A DNA stretch of 24,861 nucleotides, from assembly GCA_021775835.1 (NCBI GenBank), contig JAJFHC010000291.1, positions 1-24,861 on the forward strand. Direction: 5' to 3'. The first letter of the stretch is position 1. Each line of letters opens with the position of its first letter. This document shows, piece after piece, positions 13,906 through 21,453 of the stretch. The stretch comes from Hyphomicrobiales bacterium (lineage in GTDB: Bacteria > Pseudomonadota > Alphaproteobacteria > Rhizobiales > JAJFHC01). The position numbers were made by a program, and so were the translations under genes. The notes beneath the pieces were generated by a model that worked only from the letters and a program-made list of their open reading frames with translations, searched no databases and was not told the DNA's origin.

Positions 13906-15264
13906 ATGCCGAGCCAAACAGATAACCTGCAGATCCGTCTCGCGGAAACCTTTCAAGAAGCCGAGCAGGCCGGCCTGCGCATTGCCATCAAGGGCCGCCT
14001 GGCCGCATTGTTATTGCTTGGTACCTTTCTGGTCCTGTCTCGCATATCGAACCCGGCGCATGCACTGGAACTCGGTCTTGGCATTGCCGTGTTCGCCGTC
14101 CTTGGTCTCATTCACTACTTCCTGATCGGCACACGCCACGACCGGGCCTGGATAAAGTACGCCTTCATCACACTCGACATTGCGATACTCTCCGTGCTCA
14201 TGGCCACGCAACCACTGTTTGATACGGTTGATGTGCCCCAGGCGATATCGTTTCGCAACACCGTGTTTCCCTTCTACTTCCTGATCCTGGGGATTGCCGC
14301 CTTCAGTTTTTCACCGGGTCTTGTCATCTGGGCCGGGTTCATGGTCGTGGCAGGCTGGCTTGGCGCATTTGCCTGGGCAATCCGAGACATGACGGTGCGT
14401 CTCGACTGGCGCGACGTCGGCACGGCACCGACAACCGAGCATTTCGTGTCAACTTTTCTCAGCCCCGATTTCGCGAGCATTGGCAGCCGAATTCAGGAGT
14501 CCATTGCCTATTTCCTGGTGGCGGTGCTCATAGCGGCGGTCATGTGGCGGGCACGGGGCACCGTGCGCCGCCAATTTGAGTTGGTCGAGGAACGGCGTAC
14601 GCTTACAAATGTTTTTGGCCGGTATGTCCCGGAATCGATCGTTGCCGCTCTGATCAGCAAGCGCGGCCTGCTGGAACCGGTCGAAGGCACGGCGACGGTG
14701 CTCTTTATCGATGTTGCCGGATTCACGAGTTTGACCGAGGCGAGTGGACCCCGGCGCATCGTCGGCATCCTGAATGCCTTTTTCGACGAGGCAACAGAAA
14801 CCATTACCCGCTATGACGGGGTCGTTACGCAGTTCATCGGCGATGCCATAATGGCAACTTTCAACCTGCCGGTGGAAGATCCGGAGCACGCCGCCAAAGC
14901 GGTTTGCGCGGCCCTCGATATCGTCGACCTCGTGGCAAACGAGACTTTCAGCGGCGAGCAACTGAACATCCGGGCGGGAATCGCTACCGGGCAGGTGATT
15001 GCCGGCAGCGTCGGCGGCGGCGGCCGTCAGTCCTATTCGCTCTATGGCGATACCGTAAACCTCTCCGCCCGGCTTGAGGCGCTCAACAAAGACCACGGCA
15101 CGCAGATTTTGATCGATGCAGCCACTGCCGAACGTCTTCCCGAGGTTTCCATGCGCGAGATCGGCCGCATTGCAGTGCGCGGTTTTTCAGAGTCGGCGGC
15201 CGTTTTTACACCGGATGGGCAAACCAGAACCGGTCTGCTTCATCGACTAGGCCAGCCGGACTGA
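13906..15264 (+). CDS. Membrane-bound class III adenylate/guanylate cyclase
   Basis: A 452-aa cyclase. Six hydrophobic segments (about 32-47, 54-74, 83-101, 117-136, 137-158 and 199-215) make up the N-terminal half, then a linker leads to the catalytic domain (about 262-437). The metal-binding aspartates are D269 (FIDVAGFTSLTE) and D313 (FIGDAIMATF). N385 and R389 in GDTVNLSARLE are the transition-state pair. The lysine that usually selects adenine is replaced by Q309, and its partner position is a serine (YSLYG). This pattern is common in this bacterial subfamily, so the product (cAMP or cGMP) is uncertain. The membrane half is unlike named sensor domains I can recognise. It ends ten bases before convergent ccr. 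A hairpin precedes its start. Confidence 0.9.
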   Translation: MPSQTDNLQIRLAETFQEAEQAGLRIAIKGRLAALLLLGTFLVLSRISNPAHALELGLGIAVFAVLGLIHYFLIGTRHDRAWIKYAFITLDIAILSVLMATQPLFDTVDVPQAISFRNTVFPFYFLILGIAAFSFSPGLVIWAGFMVVAGWLGAFAWAIRDMTVRLDWRDVGTAPTTEHFVSTFLSPDFASIGSRIQESIAYFLVAVLIAAVMWRARGTVRRQFELVEERRTLTNVFGRYVPESIVAALISKRGLLEPVEGTATVLFIDVAGFTSLTEASGPRRIVGILNAFFDEATETITRYDGVVTQFIGDAIMATFNLPVEDPEHAAKAVCAALDIVDLVANETFSGEQLNIRAGIATGQVIAGSVGGGGRQSYSLYGDTVNLSARLEALNKDHGTQILIDAATAERLPEVSMREIGRIAVRGFSESAAVFTPDGQTRTGLLHRLGQPD

Positions 15265-15277
15265 TCGTTTGGATCAG
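15261..15277. terminator. Possible short bidirectional hairpin between the cyclase and ccr
   Basis: CTGATC (15261-15266) and GATCAG (15272-15277) are perfect arms with a five-base loop. They overlap the stop codons of both convergent genes. The stem is only 6 bp and there is no T-run, so support is weak. Confidence 0.25.
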
Positions 15278-16590
15278 CCCTCCGATGCCTCGATCGCGTC
15301 CTCAAAGGTTCGCAGGCCGGTGGTCGGGGCCGATACCAGAACCGCCATGTTGCCGGGCTGGTGTTCGTTGCGCCACATGCGCATGTGCGCCTTGGGAATA
15401 TCCTCCCAGCTGTAAACTTCCGACATGCACGGATCGATGCGGCGGTCGATAACCAGCTTGTTGGCCTGGGCCGCCTGTTTGAGGTGGGCGAAGTGGCTGC
15501 CCTGGACGCGTTTCTGGCGCATCCACAAGAAGCGGGCGTCCATGGTCAGGTTGAACCCTGTTGTGCCGGCGCAAATGACCACCATGCCGCCGCGTTTGAC
15601 GACGTTGACGGACACCGGGAAGGTTTGCTCGCCAGGATGTTCGAAAACGATGTCGACGTCGTTACCCTTTCCGGTGATGTCCCAGATTGCCTTGCCGAAC
15701 TTGCGGACTTTTTTCATGTACTCACCGAAGCCCTCACCGTTGACTTCGGGAAGCTGGCCCCAGCAGTCATAATCCTTGCGGTTCAGGATGGCACGGGCGC
15801 CCAGCGACATGACGAAATCACGCTTGGATTCGTCCGATATGACGCCGATCGCGTTGGCACCGGCTGCCGAACACAGTTGTACGCCGAACACACCCAGTCC
15901 GCCGGACGCGCCCCAGACCAGAACATTCTGGCCGGGTTTGACCGTGTGTGGGCGGTGGCCGAACAGCATGCGGTATGCGGTTGCCAGGGTCAGGACATAG
16001 CAGCCCGACTCTTCCCAGGTGAGATGACGCGGTCGCGGCAGCAATTGCTGGGCCTGCACATTGGTGAACTGGGCAAAAGACCCATCCGGTGTTTCATAAC
16101 CCCAGATGCGCTGGCCTGGCGACAGCATCGGGTCGCCGCCATTGCATTCCTCGTCGTCACCGTCGTCCTGGTTGCAGTGAATGACGACCTCGTCGCCGAC
16201 TTTCCAGTTGCGCACTTTCGAGCCCACGGCATAAACGATCCCGGAGGCGTCAGAGCCGGCGATGTGATATTCCTCGCCGTGAATGTTAAACGGTGAGACC
16301 GGCTGGCCGAGTGCCGCCCAGACGCCGTTGTAGTTGACGCCGGCTGCCATCACCAGGACCAGAACCTCGGTGCTGTCCAGTTCCGGAACATCGACCACTT
16401 CGACCTGCATGGCCTCATCCGGTGGGCCATGGCGATCCTGGCGAATGCACCAGGCATACATTTGCTTGGGCACATGGCCGAGCGGCGGAATCTCGCCGAC
16501 TTCGTAGAGGTCCTTCAGGGGGACGGTTGGCGGTGTGACATCGTCAACGGTGTTGTCGTTGACTGCGGATGCGAGCGGTGTTGCGACCAT
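15274..16590 (-). CDS. ccr: Crotonyl-CoA carboxylase/reductase
   Basis: Reductive carboxylase of the ethylmalonyl-CoA pathway: crotonyl-CoA + CO2 + NADPH gives ethylmalonyl-CoA. The 438-aa protein belongs to the medium-chain dehydrogenase superfamily but has the Ccr-specific acidic/cysteine insertion HCNQDDGDDEECNGGDPM (138-155). Also visible are AAGVNYNGVW (82-91), IWGYETPDGSFAQF (162-175), the dinucleotide fold VWGASGGLGVFG (225-236) and the GSHFAH loop (364-369). No zinc ligands are expected or seen. AGGAG is six bases before the ATG at 16590. It is divergent from ecm, an arrangement known from other ethylmalonyl-CoA-pathway organisms, and the 245-nt gap presumably coordinates both. A GCCCGA/TCGGGC stem (16663-16682) lies in its leader. 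The assignment is among the most certain here. Confidence 0.96.
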   Translation of the reverse strand: MVATPLASAVNDNTVDDVTPPTVPLKDLYEVGEIPPLGHVPKQMYAWCIRQDRHGPPDEAMQVEVVDVPELDSTEVLVLVMAAGVNYNGVWAALGQPVSPFNIHGEEYHIAGSDASGIVYAVGSKVRNWKVGDEVVIHCNQDDGDDEECNGGDPMLSPGQRIWGYETPDGSFAQFTNVQAQQLLPRPRHLTWEESGCYVLTLATAYRMLFGHRPHTVKPGQNVLVWGASGGLGVFGVQLCSAAGANAIGVISDESKRDFVMSLGARAILNRKDYDCWGQLPEVNGEGFGEYMKKVRKFGKAIWDITGKGNDVDIVFEHPGEQTFPVSVNVVKRGGMVVICAGTTGFNLTMDARFLWMRQKRVQGSHFAHLKQAAQANKLVIDRRIDPCMSEVYSWEDIPKAHMRMWRNEHQPGNMAVLVSAPTTGLRTFEDAIEASEG

Positions 16591-16835
16591 AACGCTCTCC
16601 TATTTCTCTGTGGAAACGGCTAATAATTGCTAACAGAACACTGCGGCGAGGGTCTTACCCGTGCCCGACGTCCTGATCGGGCGCGATGTTGGGGGAAGAT
16701 GGGAACGTTTTCAAGGAAATTTTGCAGCGCATCATAAATTGTGCTATGCAATATGCGGCAATTTGAAGGCCAAACCACGGAATGATATTGCTGAATAAAG
16801 CCGGATTCGTGAGATTTGTTGCAGTTGCGAGGAAA

Positions 16836-16907
16836 ATGGCCAACTGCAAATGTCAGCACACGACAGCAGTGATATCAGCAGCGTACGAGAGCGACAAACG
16901 ACCATGA
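16836..16907 (+). CDS. Possible 23-codon leader ORF overlapping the ecm start
   Basis: An ATG at 16836, preceded by GAGGAAA, opens a 23-aa frame beginning MANCKCQ. Its TGA (16905-16907) overlaps the ATG of ecm at 16904 in the sequence ATGA. That is the classic layout of translational coupling, and the ecm ATG itself has only a weak ribosome binding site. The frame may be accidental: the spacing from GAGG to its ATG is short, and the peptide resembles nothing I know. The alternative is that ecm starts at the in-frame ATG at 16850. Confidence 0.3.
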   Translation: MANCKCQHTTAVISAAYESDKRP

Positions 16908-18886
16908 GCAGCGAAAAAGATCAGCACTGGATATTCAGAACCTACGCCGGACATTCCACGGCCAGCGCTTCCAACGCGCTTTACCGGTCGAATCTTGCCA
17001 AGGGCCAGACCGGCCTGTCGGTCGCCTTCGATCTGCCGACGCAGACCGGATACGACAGCGACCACGTGCTGGCGCGTGGCGAGGTTGGCAAGGTCGGGGT
17101 GCCGGTCAGTCACATCGGCGACATGCGCACCTTGTTCGACGGCATTCCGCTCGACCAGATGAACACCTCGATGACGATCAATGCCACGGCAGCGTGGCTG
17201 CTTTCGCTCTACATAGCGCTTGCCGACGAGCAGGGCGCGGCACGGGACAGGCTAACGGGCACCACCCAGAACGACATCATCAAGGACTATCTGTCACGCG
17301 GCACTTACGTGTTTCCGCCCAAGCCGTCGATGCGGCTGACCAATGACATGATCTGCTATGCCTATTCGGAAGTCCCCAAATGGAATCCGGTCAACGTGTG
17401 TTCCTATCACCTGCAGGAGGCCGGCGCGACGGCCACACAGGAGATCGCCTATGCCCTGGCCAACGCGGTCGAGATTCTCGATGCGGTTCGGGCAAGCGGG
17501 CAGGTATCTGAAGACGACTTCCCGAAGGTCGTCGGCCGAATAAGCTTTTTCGTCAACGCCGGCGTCAAATTCATTGGCGAGATGTGCAAGATGCGCGCAT
17601 TTGTCGATCTTTGGAATGACATCTGCATCAACCGCTATGGGGTCGAGGATCCAAAATTTCGCCGGTTCCGCTACGGCGTCCAGGTCAACAGTCTTGGCCT
17701 GACCGAACAGCAGCCGGAAAACAATGTCTATCGCATCCTGCTGGAAATGCTTGCGGTGGTGCTGTCGAAAGACGCCCGTGCCCGAGCCGTGCAACTGCCG
17801 GCCTGGAACGAAGCGCTGGGCCTGCCCAGGCCGTGGGATCAGCAATGGTCGCTCCGGCTGCAGCAGATCGTGGCCTATGAAACAGATCTCCTGGAGTACG
17901 GCGATATCTTTACCGGCTCGAAGGAGATCGAGACCAAGGTCGCCTCGATCCGCGAAGAAGCAAAGGCTGAATTCGAACGTGTCGTCGGCATGGGCGGGGC
18001 CGTGGCTGCAGTCGATTCCAGTTACATGAAACAGCGTCTGGTGGAGAGCAATTCCGCGAGGTTGAGGGCAATCGAGGCCGGTGAACAGGTGGTGATCGGC
18101 GTCAACCGATGGACGGAAACCGAAGCCTCGCCACTGGCGGCCGGCGGTGACGGGGGTATCCTCACAGTGGCGGAATCAGTGGAACGCGACCAGATCGGAC
18201 GCCTGCAGGCCTGGCGCGAAGCGCGTGATGCGAAGGGCGTAGCCGCGACGCTCGACGACCTTCGGTCGGCGGCCCTGGAAGGGCGCAATATTATGGAGCC
18301 GTCGATTGCCGCCGCGAAAGCCGGCGTGACGACCGGCGAGTGGGGGGCGGTGCTGCGTGAAGTCTTCGGCGAGTACCGGGCGCCCACAGGCGTAGGCCGG
18401 TCTGCCCGGATCGATGCGGATACTGAAATGGAGACAGTGCGGGCGCAGGTCGATGCGGTCTCGGCCAAGCTTGGGCGCCGGCTCAAGTTCCTGGTCGGAA
18501 AGCCTGGCCTCGACGGCCACTCGAACGGTGCCGAACAGATCGCCGTGCGGGCCAGAGACGCCGGCATGGAGGTGGTTTACGAAGGTATCCGGCTGACGCC
18601 TGCCCAGATCGTCAATGCAGCGCTCGAAGAGGGTGTGCATGTGGTCGGCCTGTCGATTCTGTCCGGCAGTCATGTGGCCCTGGTCAAGGATGTCATGGCG
18701 CAGATGCATGAGCAGGGTCTCGACGACATCCCGGTGGTGGTCGGCGGGATCATTCCGGCAGACGATGCCGAAATCCTGAAAACTCACGGCGTGGCTGCGG
18801 TCTACACACCAAAGGACTTCCAGTTGAGCGATATCGTTGCCGATGTGGTGGGACTGGTGGCGTCGCGCGGAGAAGCGGCAGCCTGA
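16904..18886 (+). CDS. ecm: Ethylmalonyl-CoA mutase (adenosylcobalamin-dependent)
   Basis: Rearranges ethylmalonyl-CoA to methylsuccinyl-CoA with adenosylcobalamin. Numbered from 16904 (660 aa), the N-terminus DQHWIFRTYAGHSTASASN is the MeaA/Ecm signature; methylmalonyl-CoA mutases have a different opening. The substrate barrel covers about 5-505. The C-terminal B12 domain (about 525-655) has D537-x-H539-x-x-G542 (LDGHSNG) with H539 as the cobalt ligand, then LSILSGSH and VVVGGIIP. The ORF is open to an ATG at 16850, but the extra 18 residues are not family-like and family members begin close to M-x-x-x-D-x-x-W. I therefore prefer 16904, which overlaps a small upstream ORF. It is divergent from ccr. 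The next gene, 112 bp on, encodes a membrane cyclic-nucleotide-binding protein. Confidence 0.93.
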   Translation: MSSEKDQHWIFRTYAGHSTASASNALYRSNLAKGQTGLSVAFDLPTQTGYDSDHVLARGEVGKVGVPVSHIGDMRTLFDGIPLDQMNTSMTINATAAWLLSLYIALADEQGAARDRLTGTTQNDIIKDYLSRGTYVFPPKPSMRLTNDMICYAYSEVPKWNPVNVCSYHLQEAGATATQEIAYALANAVEILDAVRASGQVSEDDFPKVVGRISFFVNAGVKFIGEMCKMRAFVDLWNDICINRYGVEDPKFRRFRYGVQVNSLGLTEQQPENNVYRILLEMLAVVLSKDARARAVQLPAWNEALGLPRPWDQQWSLRLQQIVAYETDLLEYGDIFTGSKEIETKVASIREEAKAEFERVVGMGGAVAAVDSSYMKQRLVESNSARLRAIEAGEQVVIGVNRWTETEASPLAAGGDGGILTVAESVERDQIGRLQAWREARDAKGVAATLDDLRSAALEGRNIMEPSIAAAKAGVTTGEWGAVLREVFGEYRAPTGVGRSARIDADTEMETVRAQVDAVSAKLGRRLKFLVGKPGLDGHSNGAEQIAVRARDAGMEVVYEGIRLTPAQIVNAALEEGVHVVGLSILSGSHVALVKDVMAQMHEQGLDDIPVVVGGIIPADDAEILKTHGVAAVYTPKDFQLSDIVADVVGLVASRGEAAA

Positions 18887-18998
18887 CGACCAACGGCCCT
18901 GCAATCTGGCCGAAGCGAACTCACGCGGGTAAGATCGTGTTGCCGGGACACAAGATGGCTCCGGTCAATCGGGACTTTGCAGCGGGGAGGAGACTTCG

Positions 18999-19634
18999 AT
19001 GGACACGCTTGTGGTGCCTTGGGTAGACGTGATCGGCTACCTCGGTGCAGCGACGACAATCTGGGCCATGGGCAGTCGCACGATCATTCCCCTGCGCATC
19101 GGGGTGATTTGCGGTAATGTGGGGTTTCTGGCTTTCGGTATTCTTGCCATGAGCTATCCGACCGTGGTGACGCATGCCATTCTCCTGCCGCTGAATATCT
19201 GGCGGACGATCCAGCTCATGCGGCTGATCCGCGAGATCAAGGACAGTTCCCGCGAAGAAGATGCGCTGCAACCCCTGATCCCTTTCATGCGGCTGGAAAA
19301 GATGAAGTCGGGGACCGTGCTGTTCACCAAAGGCGACGAGCCGGACCGCATGATCCTGATCAAGTCCGGAACCGTCGTTCTGACCGAAATCGATATCCGG
19401 CTCGGCAAGCATGACGTTCTTGGGGAGATCGGTATCTTCACGCCGGAAAACCGGCGCACCGCCACGGCAGTGTGTGAAACCGACTGCGACCTCTACACGT
19501 TGTCCCATGACGTGATGCTGCAACTCTACTACCAGAATCCGAGATTCGGCCTGTTCCTGGTGCGTATCATCGTGCGGCGGTTGATCAAGAACTGGCAGGA
19601 TGCCGACAAACGGGCCAAGATGGGAATGGCGTAG
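18999..19634 (+). CDS. Membrane protein with a cyclic-nucleotide-binding domain (Popeye-like architecture)
   Basis: A 211-aa protein. Three hydrophobic helices (about 9-26, 30-50 and 53-73) are followed by a charged linker (77-90) and a Crp-type cyclic-nucleotide-binding domain (about 91-195). The phosphate-binding cassette reads LGEIGIFTPENRRTATAV (141-158). Its G-E and R-x-A-type pattern (E143, R152/R153, T154) is close to the cAMP-binding consensus, so ligand binding is plausible. There is no helix-turn-helix, so it is not a transcription factor. Three helices plus a cNMP domain resembles animal Popeye proteins and their bacterial counterparts. GGGAGGAG lies six bases before the ATG. It follows ecm on the same strand and lies between two class III cyclase genes. 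Its output is unknown. Confidence 0.82.
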   Translation: MDTLVVPWVDVIGYLGAATTIWAMGSRTIIPLRIGVICGNVGFLAFGILAMSYPTVVTHAILLPLNIWRTIQLMRLIREIKDSSREEDALQPLIPFMRLEKMKSGTVLFTKGDEPDRMILIKSGTVVLTEIDIRLGKHDVLGEIGIFTPENRRTATAVCETDCDLYTLSHDVMLQLYYQNPRFGLFLVRIIVRRLIKNWQDADKRAKMGMA

Positions 19635-19661
19635 GGATTGCCGTTTTCGGTGCGCAGGTTC

Positions 19662-19690
19662 GGGAAGCCGATGCCACAGACCAGCTTCCC
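19662..19690. terminator. Possible hairpin between convergent genes
   Basis: GGGAAGC (19662-19668) and GCTTCCC (19684-19690) are inverted 7-bp arms with a 15-base loop, between the convergent cyclic-nucleotide-binding gene and the small gene at 19721. There is no T-run, so the role is uncertain. Confidence 0.25.
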
Positions 19691-19703
19691 ACAGACCGAC
19701 TTC
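19674..19703. repeat. Imperfect 15-bp tandem duplication
   Basis: CCACAGACCAGCTTC (19674-19688) is followed directly by CCACAGACCGACTTC (19689-19703), 13 of 15 bases identical. It lies in the gap between convergent genes. It looks like a small local duplication without obvious function. Confidence 0.5.
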
Positions 19704-19720
19704 CCTCTGACACACTTTGT

Positions 19721-19930
19721 CTACTTCGGTTTTCGATGTCTCTTCCTTGCCGCAATCAACTCCATGACCATGCTGTCATCCCAGTAGTGCCGCCCAAACT
19801 CCGACTTGGCGATTGCGCTGGCAAAACCGGCCCGTTGCGCCATTTTCCGTTCACCGTTCACGACAGGCTGACCGTCTTCAGGCGTGCCGGTTTCACAGGG
19901 CAGTTTCCTGTCCTGATGGTCTTTTGTCAT
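19721..19930 (-). CDS. Small hypothetical protein (69 aa)
   Basis: I do not recognise this gene. The ATG at 19930 has AAAGGAG about eleven bases upstream, the main reason to believe it. The frame continues upstream to 20020, but that extension has no ribosome binding site and looks random. The protein is hydrophilic and basic (start MTKDHQDRKLPCETG, end ARKRHRKPK), with one possible helical stretch RKMAQRAGFASAIAKSEFGR. It has no membrane segment or cysteine cluster. The C-terminal region FGRHYWDDSMVMELIAARKR has the look of a folded conserved segment. It lies 218 bp downstream of the MFS gene on the same strand and is convergent with the cyclic-nucleotide-binding gene. The gene is plausible, its function unknown. 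Confidence 0.5.
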   Translation of the reverse strand: MTKDHQDRKLPCETGTPEDGQPVVNGERKMAQRAGFASAIAKSEFGRHYWDDSMVMELIAARKRHRKPK

Positions 19931-20148
19931 CTCGTGTTCCGCTCCTTTGCAAGGTTGGTGAACCGCCGGACACAAGTTGCCGACGGCCGGACCACGAACA
20001 TCCTGTGCAAAAAGACACAAGCCGACCGTTGACCGGAACGATGCTGGAACGGGGACGCCCGTTACTGAGTTGGGGGATATTTGGCTATTGAAACCATGAC
20101 CTGAGTATGGGGATGCAGACAGAAAGATTCAAGCCCGGTGTCGGTGTG

Positions 20149-21351
20149 TTATTCCGCAGGCGCCGGGGTTGGCGATGTACCAAGCCGCGACAAGACCAGA
20201 AAGACCACCGCACTGCCGAAAACGGCCAGTCCGAAGAGTCCGGCGATGCCCAGCACGAGCGGAAAGCCGTTCGAGGCATGGAGAAAGGCGATCATGGGGA
20301 CCGCCAGTCCACTGGCGGTGAAGCCCAGGAAGTACCGGATGCCAAAGGCTTTGGCCCTGAATTCTTCCGGCACGTAACGGGCGACCATGGCGTCGTTGAT
20401 CACCACTTGTCCATAGATTGCGGCCATGGTCGTCACCAGCCCCACAAGCATGGGCACGCCGGTGCTAAAGGCGGCAAGACACAGGCCCGCCGGTTGCAAC
20501 AGTGACAAGCCGACGAAGACGGTGGGCAGAGGATACTTGTCGACCAGCCGGCCCATGATCAGTTGAGTCATGGCGCCGAACATGAACACGACTGTTGCCA
20601 GGGATCCGATGATCACCAACGGCAGGGCGAGGCCCAGTCGCTCGTCGATGACCTTGGGCAGGGCAATCGTCGTGATGTTGAACGTCATACCGCCGGCAAC
20701 GATAGCCAGGGCAAAGATCAGGGCCAGGAACACCGGATGCGAAGGTTTCATGGCTTTGACTGCCGCTTTCCGGTTGGCCTTGCCTTCCCTGGGAAGACCC
20801 GCGGGAATCATCGAAACAAACGCCACGCCGATGGCGATGCACACCGCGCCAGGCACAACGAATCCGGCACGCCACCCGAATGTTGCCGCCAGAAAGGCGG
20901 TGACTCCGGATGCGAAGGCGGCGCCCATGTTGCCCCAGACACCGTTGATCCCAAGATCGCGGCCGAGCCTGGATGTATGGCTGACAAGCATGGCGGAGCC
21001 GACAGGGTGATAGATCGCCGAGAAGACACCGAGCACAAAAAGCCACAAGGCGAGAGCAAGGGACGATGTGACGAAACTCAAACCCAGACACGAGACGCCA
21101 CAGCCGAAGAAAAAGATGGCAAGCATGTTACGGCGCCCGACCCGATCCGCGATCCATCCCACCGGGAGAGAAAACAAGCCAAATGCCACAAAGGCGCCGG
21201 TGGACAGACCGATCAACTCGCCGTAGCTCACCTGTCGTTCCGCCGCAATCGCAATCACGACAGTGGGAAAGATCAGCAGGACAAAATGGTCCAGGGCGTG
21301 GGCGATGTTGACGAAGGCGATGGTGCGCCTGGAGTGGGTGTCAGTGGTCAC
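20149..21351 (-). CDS. MFS transporter
   Basis: A 400-aa inner-membrane transporter of the major facilitator superfamily, with about twelve hydrophobic segments and a central hydrophilic loop (PREGKANRKAAVKAMKPSH). The loop motif between helices 2 and 3 is GWIADRVGRRNML (65-77). The following IYHPVGSAMLVSHTSRLGRDLGIN resembles exporters of the fosmidomycin-resistance (Fsr) type, but the substrate cannot be named. The frame stays open far upstream into the AraC gene, which is an artefact. The start is the GTG at 21351, with GAGGA nine bases ahead and the N-terminus VTTDTHSRRTIAFVNIAHALDHF; the first internal ATG is well inside helix-rich sequence. It is divergent from an AraC-type regulator that probably controls it. 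Confidence 0.88.
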   Translation of the reverse strand: MTTDTHSRRTIAFVNIAHALDHFVLLIFPTVVIAIAAERQVSYGELIGLSTGAFVAFGLFSLPVGWIADRVGRRNMLAIFFFGCGVSCLGLSFVTSSLALALWLFVLGVFSAIYHPVGSAMLVSHTSRLGRDLGINGVWGNMGAAFASGVTAFLAATFGWRAGFVVPGAVCIAIGVAFVSMIPAGLPREGKANRKAAVKAMKPSHPVFLALIFALAIVAGGMTFNITTIALPKVIDERLGLALPLVIIGSLATVVFMFGAMTQLIMGRLVDKYPLPTVFVGLSLLQPAGLCLAAFSTGVPMLVGLVTTMAAIYGQVVINDAMVARYVPEEFRAKAFGIRYFLGFTASGLAVPMIAFLHASNGFPLVLGIAGLFGLAVFGSAVVFLVLSRLGTSPTPAPAE

Positions 21352-21413
21352 GGGATCCGTATCCTCATTGTGTAGCCGTGACAATAGACTTGACCCACAC
21401 GCGGTGTCAGGAC

Positions 21414-21440
21414 AATTTTGGCATTGATCGGGCCAAAATT
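21414..21440. promoter_or_regulatory. Inverted repeat in the MFS/AraC divergent gap, candidate operator
   Basis: AATTTTGGC (21414-21422) and GCCAAAATT (21432-21440) are perfect 9-bp arms separated by nine bases, so their centres are 18 bp apart. The repeat lies in the 102-bp gap between the two divergent starts, 14 bases before the AraC ATG. The likely ligand is the AraC-type regulator itself, though AraC proteins more often use direct repeats. Confidence 0.5.
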
Positions 21441-21453
21441 CATTGGAGAGTTC

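Noticed and set aside
14449..15096. 215-codon minus-strand ORF
   Set aside because: Antisense to the catalytic domain of the membrane cyclase.
15361..16296. 311-codon plus-strand ORF
   Set aside because: Antisense to ccr, a certain gene.
20563..21375. 270-codon plus-strand ORF
   Set aside because: Antisense to the MFS transporter; strongly hydrophilic, low-complexity translation typical of a complement of membrane-protein codons.
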